Assembly (NCBI GenBank): GCA_965220835.1 | Contig: OZ244842.1 | Location: forward strand, 1,984,001-2,048,000 | Direction: 5' to 3' | From: Azophilus sp965220835 | GTDB taxonomy: Bacteria > Pseudomonadota > Gammaproteobacteria > Pseudomonadales > Azotimanducaceae | DNA: 64,000 nucleotides | In this document: positions 1 through 7,273 of the stretch, in pieces | Position numbering within the stretch: position 1 is the stretch's first letter | Layout: every line of letters begins with the position of its first letter | The notes under the pieces: model-generated | Database searches by the model: none | What the model was told of the DNA's origin: nothing | What the model saw: the letters and a program-made list of their open reading frames with translations, nothing else | Position numbers and translations under genes: made by a program

Positions 1-750
1 CGCTTGATTGGCGGCGGACAGGGTGAGCGCGCCATCTTCGGTCACCGTGAGATCGTAGAGCAGCTCGCTCAGGGGCGGGTTGTGCGCCGCATCGTCGTCG
101 AGCAGGGTCTTGTGCATGAAGCCGTCGGGAAACAGGAAGGCAAGGCCCGCATCCATCATGGAAAGATCGATGTGCTGACCCTCGCCGGTCTTCTCCCGCA
201 CAAGCAGCGCGGCGGTCACGGCTTGAAAGGCGGTGTAGGCGGTGATCTTGTCGCAAGTCAGATTGCGCACGAATTCCGGCGCCCCCTGGCCGGCGCCCTG
301 AACCGCCGCAAAGCCCGACTGCGCCTGGACAATGGGGTCGTAGGCCGGCAGGCCGCGATCCGGCCCCTCAGTGCCGAACCCGGATATGGCGCAGTAGATG
401 AGCCGCGGATTCAGCGTGCGCAGATGCTCGCTGCCAAAGCCGAGCTTATCCATGACGCCGGGCCGATAGTTGCACAGCAGCACGTCCGCCTCGGCCGCCA
501 GCTGCTCAACCACGGCCCGGGCCTCGGCGGACTTGATGTCCATGCTTAAGGACTGCTTGCCCCGATTGCAGTTCGCAAACAGCGCCGAGATGCCGCCCTT
601 GCTGCTGCCGAGGTGGCGCATGGGGTCGCCCAGTTCAACGGGTTCCACCTTGATGACTGAGGCGCCCTGCTCGCCCATCATCATGGCGGCAAGCGACGCG
701 GTGATCATGGTGGAGAATTCCAGGACTTTCGTTCCATCGAGCGGCTGCAT
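1..750 (-). CDS. CaiB/BaiF (class III) CoA transferase, C-terminus beyond left edge
   Basis: The gene runs off the left edge, so only the first 250 residues are visible; the family is usually about 400 residues. It begins MQPLDGTKVLEFSTMITASL and shows the class III hallmarks: a GASVIKVEP strand near residue 30, LLCNYRPGVMDKLGFG near 91-106, AISGFGTEGPD near 121-131, and NLTCDKITAY, whose Asp-167 sits where the family has its catalytic aspartate. These enzymes move CoA between carboxylic acids in the cytoplasm. A GGAGA ribosome-binding site lies just upstream of the ATG. The substrate cannot be deduced. A second member of the family lies at 53.1 kb. Confidence 0.93.
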   Translation of the reverse strand, partial: MQPLDGTKVLEFSTMITASLAAMMMGEQGASVIKVEPVELGDPMRHLGSSKGGISALFANCNRGKQSLSMDIKSAEARAVVEQLAAEADVLLCNYRPGVMDKLGFGSEHLRTLNPRLIYCAISGFGTEGPDRGLPAYDPIVQAQSGFAAVQGAGQGAPEFVRNLTCDKITAYTAFQAVTAALLVREKTGEGQHIDLSMMDAGLAFLFPDGFMHKTLLDDDAAHNPPLSELLYDLTVTEDGALTLSAANQA

Positions 751-1033
751 TGCGGGTCTCCTTCAACGTTTGGGCGGCCGCCAGCGACCCTCAATGACGG
801 GTTCATAAGCGTGCATGTGGGACTTTCGGCGTTCGCGGGCTTGCGACCAAATCATAGCGCAAGTGGCGGACTGGCCTGCCAGCAAGCAGGACTGCGGGGT
901 CCTTACGTCGATATCCGGGCGTTGGGTCTAGATCTGATTGTCCTTGTTGCGCTTGGGATCAAGCTGGTTGACGTTTAGGGATGTGGCACAAGCGCCGCTA
1001 TTGCCGGTCTTGAAGCGTGCGTTCCTAGCGCGC

Positions 1034-1807
1034 TCAATCACCGCGCAGACGCCGCTCAAGCGCCGCCAACCGCGCCTCGGCGATGCGCCGGGCTTCCAGC
1101 GCCTGGTCTCGTTCCGCCTCGACCGCCTGTCGGGCTTGGCGCTCTTCGGCGTGGGTCAGCAGGTACTCGCCGCGCTGCGGGTCGAACAGCCGCAGCCGCT
1201 CACCCTCCAGCCGCAGGGTCAGGCCCAGCAGGCTGTCGTGGCAGAGCCCGCCGTTCCGCTCCTCGAGTGCCAGCCCTTGGCACTTTCCGTCCGCGCCCAG
1301 CACGTAGCCTCGCAACCGCGGGTCCAGATACTCCCCCAGCGGGTCGAACTGCCAGTACTCGCGAACGCCCAGCCGCTGGTAAAGCGCCTTCTTGCCCACC
1401 TCGTCCTCCCTGCGCGTGGAACGGGAGGTCACCTCCAGAACGAAGTCCGCCGCCTTGCCCTCTTCTCAGACCAACCAGACCCGCCGCTCCGGCAGCTTGG
1501 GCACGCCGAAGGCCACGAACACGTCCGGCGACACCCGGCGCCTGTTGTCGCCCTCTTGGTGGTACATGAGCATGTTGCTGCCCACATAGGCGTCGGGGCG
1601 GTCCTTGAGGAAGCCGTGCAGGGGGCTGGCGAAGTCCACCATGGCGTGCCAATGCACCGGGGTCTCCGACATGGGCTTGCCGTCCGACTCCGGGTAGCGG
1701 ACCGGGCGCGCAGCCCGCGGCACGTTGCGCGGCGCGGCGCCGACCGGCTGGGCGGGGCCTGAGGCGCGTTGGGCTCGACGCATGGCGGGCTCCTTGGGAG
1801 TGGTCAA
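1034..1807 (-). pseudogene. Uma2-family (DUF820) endonuclease-like gene interrupted by an in-frame TGA
   Basis: Two open segments lie in the same frame, separated by a single TGA at 1466-1468. The upstream half contains DAYVGSNMLMYHQEGDNRRR and VSPDVFVAFGVPK. The downstream half continues ADFVLEVTSRSTRREDEVGK, YWQFDP and a charged coiled tail rich in Ala, Glu and Arg. Together they give a near full-length Uma2 protein of about 257 residues. The stop falls where homologues usually read VWEEG, so a Trp codon TGG to TGA change is the simplest explanation. Uma2 proteins have a PD-(D/E)XK restriction-like fold of unclear role. The start could also be the in-frame ATG 24 bases further in. A sequencing error is possible but unproven. 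Confidence 0.8.
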
Positions 1808-1856
1808 AGACCGTGCCCGGCACCCTAGCCCAGGGCCGCCGCTGCGGCAAGGGGTG

Positions 1857-2157
1857 GCAAGCTCTCCAATTGGGCACGGAGTTTCGCGTTAGCGAAACTC
1901 CCAACGAACCTTGGCCCTGAGGCCCGAAACTGCGCCGAGTTGTGAAGCAACTCGAACGTGCGCCGGCAAGCTCTCCAATTGGGCACGGAGTTTCGCGTTA
2001 GCGAAACTCCCAACGAACCTTGGCCCTGAGGCCCGAAACCGCGCCGAGTTGCGAAGCAACTCGAACGTGCGCCTGCCGGCGCTCCAAATGAGCGCGGAGT
2101 TTCGCGTTAGCGAAACTCCCGACGAACCTTGGCCCTTTGGGCCAAGGTTCGCCTTGA
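1857..2157. repeat. Three tandem ~109-bp hairpin-bearing repeats
   Basis: Three units begin near 1857, 1966 and 2075 and keep an exact 109-base period. Each carries hairpin A (GAGTTTCGC, four-base loop, GCGAAACTC; first copy 1879-1900). The first two also carry hairpin B (GAGTTGYGAAGCAACTC). The third ends instead with a perfect 12-bp-arm hairpin at 2124-2150 (GAACCTTGGCCC, TTT, GGGCCAAGGTTC). Related units occur at 31.9 and 40.7 kb. The array is intergenic, between the Uma2 pseudogene and the long operon. Open frames that run through it are artefacts. After the array, TTGACT at 2154-2159 could be a -35 box for the operon, but the matching -10 is poor. Confidence 0.9.
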
Positions 2158-2216
2158 CTTGCCCCAACAGCAGTTCCACACTCGAACGCAGACGGCAAAG
2201 AGATGTCGAAAGGACC

Positions 2217-3620
2217 ATGCAGTTAAATCCAGCAGGATGCAGGGCGCCACTCCAATGGGGTTGGCGCCAACCGGCCTCGGTGATCATCTTGGCCGTGACG
2301 GCTCTGCTGTTTGCCAGGCCCGGCTGGGCCGATGATGCACAGCCAGCGCCTGAAGCGACTTCCGAAGAACTGGGCGCTGCCCCCACGCCCCCGGCACCGC
2401 CGTCCATTGGCGACGCGCTGGGCGACGCGCTCGGTGATGCGGGCTCCCCATTGGATGCCGTGGCTGTGGATGTCGAGAATGCTGAATACGCCAAGGCGGA
2501 GGCTTTCCTCGCACCCTACTTGAGAGCCGTTGAGGCGGCCCGCCACCGCTATCACCCGGATCTCTTGCGGCCGCTGCTGCTGCTCGGCGACGCCCAGTTC
2601 GGCCAAGGCAACTATCCCGGCGCCCTGGACAGCTACAGCCAAGCCGTGCAAGTCAGCCGGGTGAGCGACGGGCTGTTCACCCCCAACCAAGTCGAAGCGG
2701 TGTACAAGCAATCCGAAGCCCTGCAAAGGCTCGGCGACGGCAAGGCCGCCACTCGTCGCGAGGAGTATGCGTACGAGGTGCTCGCGCGAGCCTACGGCAC
2801 GGAGAACGAAGCCATGCTGCCCGGCGTCTTCCGCCTCGCCCGTTGGTACAAGGACGCCTACAACGTCTTTGCCGCCCGCGCCCTGTACCAGCAAGCGCTG
2901 AAGATCTACGGCGCCAATGGCAAGGCGAGCACGTCGCAGGCAATTCCGGCCTTGCAGGGCCTGGTGGAAACCTACCGGATGGAGCGCTTTCCGCCGTTCT
3001 ACGTCGATGACCGGGAGTCGACCTCCCTCGTGGCAACCCGCTCAGGCGGGCAATTCGCCAACTACGACGTGCCGCTGCAGATCAACAGCTTTCCAGTCGC
3101 CGAACGGGCCCTGCAAGAAGTGATCCGCATTCGTCAGCAGGATGCCAACACGGGCCCGACGCCGGTTTCGGAGGCGATTTTGGACCTCGCGGATTGGCAT
3201 CTCATGTGGGAGCACTTCCGCAAGGCGCACACTCTATACGAGCACGTGTACGAACGCTTCCAGAAAGTGGGCACCGTCGATCCCAACAGTTTTTTCGCCG
3301 AACCGGTGCTGCTGCACTTTGCGATGCCCAGGGATCCTCGTTCGCCGCCCCCCGGGAAAAGGGAGGAGCAAGCTGAAGGGTTCGTCGAAGTGCAATTCCA
3401 AGTCTCGATGAACGGCAGCGTTAGGAACATGAAAGTGGTCGCCTCAGAACCGGAAGGGTTGATGGACTTTCCGGTGCGCCGCAGCCTGCGCCACGCCCGC
3501 TACCGGCCAGCGATGGTCGACGGCAAGGCGGTGCCCTACGAAGGGCAAGTCTTCCGCCATGAATTCAATTTCTTCCCGCGTTCGGAAAAGACCCATGAGG
3601 ATGAGGCAAGCGATGCGTGA
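2217..3620 (+). CDS. Secreted TPR protein with TonB-like C-terminal domain
   Basis: First gene of the 12-gene operon, 467 residues. The ATG at 2217 follows AAAGGA and gives a clear signal peptide (ASVIILAVTALLFARPGWAD), whereas the longer open frame reads back through the hairpin repeats. Residues about 60-340 hold TPR-like helical pairs, such as LLLLGDAQFGQGNYPGALDS and ALYQQALKIYG. Residues about 370-455 resemble a TonB C-terminal domain (VEVQFQVSMNGSVRNMKVVA, RRSLRHARYRPAMVDGKAVP). The protein has no N-terminal TonB-type anchor or Pro-rich span, so it is probably a periplasmic scaffold that borrows the TonB fold. The TolQ/ExbB-like channel encoded downstream makes energy coupling an attractive guess. 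Confidence 0.85.
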   Translation: MQLNPAGCRAPLQWGWRQPASVIILAVTALLFARPGWADDAQPAPEATSEELGAAPTPPAPPSIGDALGDALGDAGSPLDAVAVDVENAEYAKAEAFLAPYLRAVEAARHRYHPDLLRPLLLLGDAQFGQGNYPGALDSYSQAVQVSRVSDGLFTPNQVEAVYKQSEALQRLGDGKAATRREEYAYEVLARAYGTENEAMLPGVFRLARWYKDAYNVFAARALYQQALKIYGANGKASTSQAIPALQGLVETYRMERFPPFYVDDRESTSLVATRSGGQFANYDVPLQINSFPVAERALQEVIRIRQQDANTGPTPVSEAILDLADWHLMWEHFRKAHTLYEHVYERFQKVGTVDPNSFFAEPVLLHFAMPRDPRSPPPGKREEQAEGFVEVQFQVSMNGSVRNMKVVASEPEGLMDFPVRRSLRHARYRPAMVDGKAVPYEGQVFRHEFNFFPRSEKTHEDEASDA

Positions 3621-3734
3621 AGATGGCGGAGCGCTGCGCGGAGGGCCGTACAGCTTCCGTTCATGCAGCCTAAGCCACACTGGACCCGCTCAAGTACGCC
3701 CCAGTTCACGGGCTTCCCTGTGAAGGATAGACAA

Positions 3735-4535
3735 ATGGTCGCATTGCTGAGACTGATGTTAATCGCCGCCGTGGCCCTGCTGTGGGCCTGCGCGCCCATC
3801 ACGCCGATGTTTCCGCAGAACACCGGGCCGAAAACAGGCACCACTGGCCTGCCGGGCACTCCCGGCCTCCCGGGTGTTCCAAGCCCCGGTAGCCCGGGCG
3901 TCCCAAGCGATCCCGGCTCGCCAAGTGGTCAGAGCGGTGGAGGCCGTGAAACCGGGGGCGACTCCAGCAGTGGCGGGGGCGGGCAAGGGCCCAGCGATCC
4001 GCTGCCGGCAGGCGGCGTTCCCAATCCATTTCCTAGCGGCGGTGGCGGCGGCCCGGGTCCGAGCGGCAGCGCGAGCCCGAACAGCAACGGCAAAGGCATC
4101 CCAAGCGGCGGCCCCGCAGGCGTTCCAGGTGACGTCCCCCGAATTCCAAACCCGCCAAAACCAATAGGCGGCTCCGGCCAAGGCACGCAAGGCACCCAAG
4201 GCACGCAAGGCAAAGGTGCGTTCGAGGAAGCTCTGGGAACTTTCGATGGCGAAATTCTCTCTGAGCGCGAAGTGCTCTCCGAACGGGCCAATAATGCTCC
4301 CGCCGGGTCCTCAGACAACAACGGGTCCGAACCTTGGGCGACCGTGTCAACGCAACCGCGACCAGCGCCCGCCATGCCCGGCTGGGGCAAGGGCGGTGGA
4401 GATCAACGCGACCGCCGCGACGCCAAGGACGACGACATCATTGCCCGCCAACTGCGCGAGGCCGCGATGGCAGAGCCGGATCCCGAATTGCGCGAAAAGC
4501 TCTGGGACGAGTACCGCCGCTACAAAGGAAGCTGA
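3735..4535 (+). CDS. Collagen-like Gly-X-Y repeat lipoprotein
   Basis: 266 residues starting at the ATG that follows GAAGGATAG; an in-frame start 72 bases upstream would spoil the signal peptide. The signal sequence ends in the lipobox LLWAC (Cys-19). It is followed by a short collagen-like tract of Gly-Leu-Pro and Gly-X-Pro triplets (about residues 37-68), then a long low-complexity Gly/Ser/Pro segment with GTQGTQGTQG repeats. The last 40 residues are charged and helical (DDDIIARQLREAAMAE, LREKLWDEYRRYKG). This points to a flexible stalk anchored in the outer or inner membrane with a small C-terminal interaction helix. The stop codon is two bases before the next start, so translation is probably coupled. 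Confidence 0.8.
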   Translation: MVALLRLMLIAAVALLWACAPITPMFPQNTGPKTGTTGLPGTPGLPGVPSPGSPGVPSDPGSPSGQSGGGRETGGDSSSGGGGQGPSDPLPAGGVPNPFPSGGGGGPGPSGSASPNSNGKGIPSGGPAGVPGDVPRIPNPPKPIGGSGQGTQGTQGTQGKGAFEEALGTFDGEILSEREVLSERANNAPAGSSDNNGSEPWATVSTQPRPAPAMPGWGKGGGDQRDRRDAKDDDIIARQLREAAMAEPDPELREKLWDEYRRYKGS

Positions 4536-4537
4536 GC

Positions 4538-5752
4538 ATGCAAATGCCCCACCCTGCATTCACCCTTTGCTTGGCGCTGGCCCTGGCAGGCTGCGTGTCT
4601 GAATCCGTGCGCACCGTGGACTTGACGCCGCCCAAGCAGCTAAGCAAAGTTCATGACGAAGCCCTGCTGCTCGACGTGGGCGTCGCCGTGCTGGACCCGA
4701 ACATCCCCGAGACCTTCGATGAGCAAATCGAGCAACTGGTGAACCCGGACATTCGTCGCGCCGAGGCCCAGTACATGCCCTACTTCGCCAAGAATCTGCT
4801 GCAAAGCACCGGCAATTGGGGCGCGGTGCGGGTGGTGCCGCGGGCCACCCACGCCGTCGACGTCACGGTGACCGGCAAGATTCTGCAGTCCGATGGCGAA
4901 CTCCTGATCCAAGAGTTCACCGTCACCGATGCCCGCGGCACCGTCTGGTTCACCAAGACCTACCGCACCGAGGCCAGCAAGTACGCCTACTCGCCCACGG
5001 TGCCGCCGGACATCGACCCCTTTCAAGCCAACTACAAGCAGTTGGCGGACGACATGCTGGCCTATCGCGAATCCTTGGATGAGGACGAATTGCGCACCAT
5101 TCGCGCCACCGCCGAAATGAAGTTCGCCCGGGACTTCGCCCCCGACGCCTTCGCCACCCATGTGCAGCCTAAGCCCGACGGCGGCTTCGAGCTGCTGCGG
5201 CTACCCGCGGAGGACGACCCGATGCTGGCGCGGGTGCGCCAAGTTCGGGAGCGGGAGTACGTCTTCATCGACACTTTGGACGACTACTACGCCAACTACC
5301 ATCGCCAAATGTACGGCACCTACCAAAACTGGCGCGAAGCCACCTACTCCGAAGCCGCCTCGCTGCGGGAGCTCGAAGCCCAAGCGCGTACCCGCACTTG
5401 GGCAGGCGTCGCCGCCATCGGCGCGGGCATCGCCGGGATTTACGAGAGCAAGAATCGCTACGTTGACGCCACGGGCTTGGTCACCATCGCCGCTGGCGCC
5501 AGCCTCATCAAAAGCGCAGTTGCCAAGCGCAACGAAGCTGCCATGCAGGCAGAGGCGCTGCAGGAGCTGGGCGTGGCGGCGGAAGCCGAAATCATGCCGC
5601 ACACAATGGATCTCGAAAACGAGACCGTGCGGCTGCAGGGCACCGTGGATGAGCAATACCAGGAATTGCGACGAATACTGCGCCAACTCTACTTTGAGGA
5701 CCTCGGCATGCCCACGCCGCCAGCGCCCGAGGGGCCGGAAACCAGTTCATAG
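4538..5752 (+). CDS. Hypothetical lipoprotein of the VWA/ExbB operon
   Basis: 404 residues with a lipoprotein signal (CLALALAGC, Cys-19). The start chosen is the ATG two bases after the previous stop. The N-terminal half is an alpha/beta region (LLLDVGVAVLDPNIPET, AVDVTVTGKILQSDGELLI, GTVWFTKTYRTEAS) whose beginning loosely recalls CsgG- or YajG-like periplasmic folds. A Gly/Ala-rich hydrophobic stretch follows (AGVAAIGAGIAGIYESKNRY, residues about 290-330), then an acidic helical tail. I do not recognise a named family. Its place between a collagen-like lipoprotein and a membrane-anchored TPR protein suggests a structural envelope component. Confidence 0.7.
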   Translation: MQMPHPAFTLCLALALAGCVSESVRTVDLTPPKQLSKVHDEALLLDVGVAVLDPNIPETFDEQIEQLVNPDIRRAEAQYMPYFAKNLLQSTGNWGAVRVVPRATHAVDVTVTGKILQSDGELLIQEFTVTDARGTVWFTKTYRTEASKYAYSPTVPPDIDPFQANYKQLADDMLAYRESLDEDELRTIRATAEMKFARDFAPDAFATHVQPKPDGGFELLRLPAEDDPMLARVRQVREREYVFIDTLDDYYANYHRQMYGTYQNWREATYSEAASLRELEAQARTRTWAGVAAIGAGIAGIYESKNRYVDATGLVTIAAGASLIKSAVAKRNEAAMQAEALQELGVAAEAEIMPHTMDLENETVRLQGTVDEQYQELRRILRQLYFEDLGMPTPPAPEGPETSS

Positions 5753-5755
5753 GCA

Positions 5756-7273
5756 ATGCCCGAAAACTCAGGCGTCATCAAGCCGCGCGCAGTTCCACTC
5801 AGTCACACCAAAGGAAAAGCGGCTGGCACGAAAGGCACGTCCAGCCGCCGCTGGCTGCTGTTGCTGGTGGTGGCAGGTGCGGTAGCGGCCACCGCCGTCC
5901 TGTTCACCGTGGTGCCGAGCTGGGTGGAGCCCTTGCAGGTGGTCTCGCCGGGGCCAGTGCGCGACACCGAGCCTCCGCCACCGGCGGCAGCCTCCCAGCC
6001 GGTCCAAGACAACCCACTGCCGCCCTTCCAGGCGTTACGAAAGGAGCAGGCGCGAGTTGAAGCCGGCGGGAGTTTGGCGCGCTTCGTGGAGTTGGAGTTG
6101 AAGCTGCGCGAGGAACTCAAGACCGGCGCTTGGGCGCAAACCCAATACGACGCCGCCCGCAGCCTCGCCCAAGCCGGTGATGAGGCCTTCATCGCGGAGC
6201 GGTTCGATGCCGCCATTGACCAGTACCGCCAAGCGGCTGACGCGCTGGCGGCGCTGATCGACCGAGGCCACGCCCAATTTGAGGATGCGCTGAACAACGG
6301 GCTGGCAGCCATTGATGAGCGCGACCTCACCACTGCCGAGGCTTGGCTCAGCCAAGCTGCGGACATCAAGCCGGAAAGTCCGGGCCTGCTGAACGCCCTG
6401 CAGCGGGCAAGCCATCTGCCCGAAGTCATCGCCCAGTTTCGCACGGCCCGCAACCACGAGCTGGCCGGTCGCTGGGAACAAGCCGTGACCGCCTACCAAA
6501 CGATTCGCGCCTTGGACAGCGACACGCCCGGCCTCGACGCCGCCATCGCTGCCGCCCGCGCCGGGCGCGCCGAGCAAATGCTTCGCGAACGGCTGTCCGC
6601 CGGCTTCGAGGCGCTGGAGCAAGGCCGGTTCGAGCAGGCGGAAGACGCCTTCCAGCAAGCCCTGCGGATCAACCCCGGCAATGCCACCGCCGAAGGTGGG
6701 CTGCAGCAAATCGCCGATCAGTCCGAACTGGTGAGGATTGCCGAGCTTCGGGCCCAGGCCGAGCGCCACGCGGGAGCCGAGCAGTGGGCCGAGGCGGCCG
6801 AGGCCAATCGACGCATCCTGGCCTTGGACGCCAACATTCAATTCGCCCGTTTGGGGCTGGAGCAAGCCGAGGCGCAGAGCCAAGCCTTGAGCAGCCTGAA
6901 GCAGATCGCCGACGGCGCCGAACGGCTGTCATCCGATGCGCTCTTTGCAGAGGCCCAGAGCATTCTCGCCGACGCCAAAACGCTCTCGCCAAGAGGCCCG
7001 ATCCTCGCTGCGGCCATCGAGGCGATGGATGCCCTGCTCCGCCGCCACGGCACCCCGGTGCCCGTGCTGTTGCGCTCAGACAACGCCACCGACGTGCTGC
7101 TCTCCAACGTCGGCCCCTTGGGGCGCTTTGCGGAAAAGCGCCTGGAGTTGCGCCCCGGCGCCTACACGCTAATCGGCAGCCGGGACGGCTGCCGGGACGT
7201 GCGCACCGAGATCAGCGTGCAACCGGCCATGGCGCCGATTGAGATTCGCTGCGTGGAACTGCTGCAACGATGA
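5756..7273 (+). CDS. Membrane-anchored TPR protein
   Basis: 505 residues. A basic cytoplasmic segment precedes one transmembrane helix at about 33-52 (WLLLLVVAGAVAATAVLF), so the rest should be periplasmic. A Pro-rich linker (PPPPAAASQP) leads to a long all-helical TPR-like region (residues about 100-430), for example RFDAAIDQYRQAADALAALI and GRFEQAEDAFQQALRINPGN. The C-terminal 80 residues form a beta-rich module (VLLRSDNATDVLLSNVGPLG, LELRPGAYTLIGSRDGCRDV) resembling a PEGA or carboxypeptidase-regulatory-like domain. The stop overlaps the next start by four bases (ATGA). The protein is probably an assembly scaffold for the periplasmic complex. Confidence 0.82.
   Translation: MPENSGVIKPRAVPLSHTKGKAAGTKGTSSRRWLLLLVVAGAVAATAVLFTVVPSWVEPLQVVSPGPVRDTEPPPPAAASQPVQDNPLPPFQALRKEQARVEAGGSLARFVELELKLREELKTGAWAQTQYDAARSLAQAGDEAFIAERFDAAIDQYRQAADALAALIDRGHAQFEDALNNGLAAIDERDLTTAEAWLSQAADIKPESPGLLNALQRASHLPEVIAQFRTARNHELAGRWEQAVTAYQTIRALDSDTPGLDAAIAAARAGRAEQMLRERLSAGFEALEQGRFEQAEDAFQQALRINPGNATAEGGLQQIADQSELVRIAELRAQAERHAGAEQWAEAAEANRRILALDANIQFARLGLEQAEAQSQALSSLKQIADGAERLSSDALFAEAQSILADAKTLSPRGPILAAAIEAMDALLRRHGTPVPVLLRSDNATDVLLSNVGPLGRFAEKRLELRPGAYTLIGSRDGCRDVRTEISVQPAMAPIEIRCVELLQR

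Noticed and set aside
1466..1468. In-frame TGA of the Uma2 gene as selenocysteine or a recoded stop
   Set aside because: Uma2 proteins are not known to contain selenocysteine, and other genes in the window end normally at TGA.
1857..2157. CRISPR array
   Set aside because: The whole 109-base unit is repeated; there are no short conserved repeats with variable spacers and no cas genes.
1911..2216. Long N-terminal extension of the first operon gene
   Set aside because: The extension translates the hairpin repeats, and the ATG at 2217 gives a signal peptide with a ribosome-binding site.
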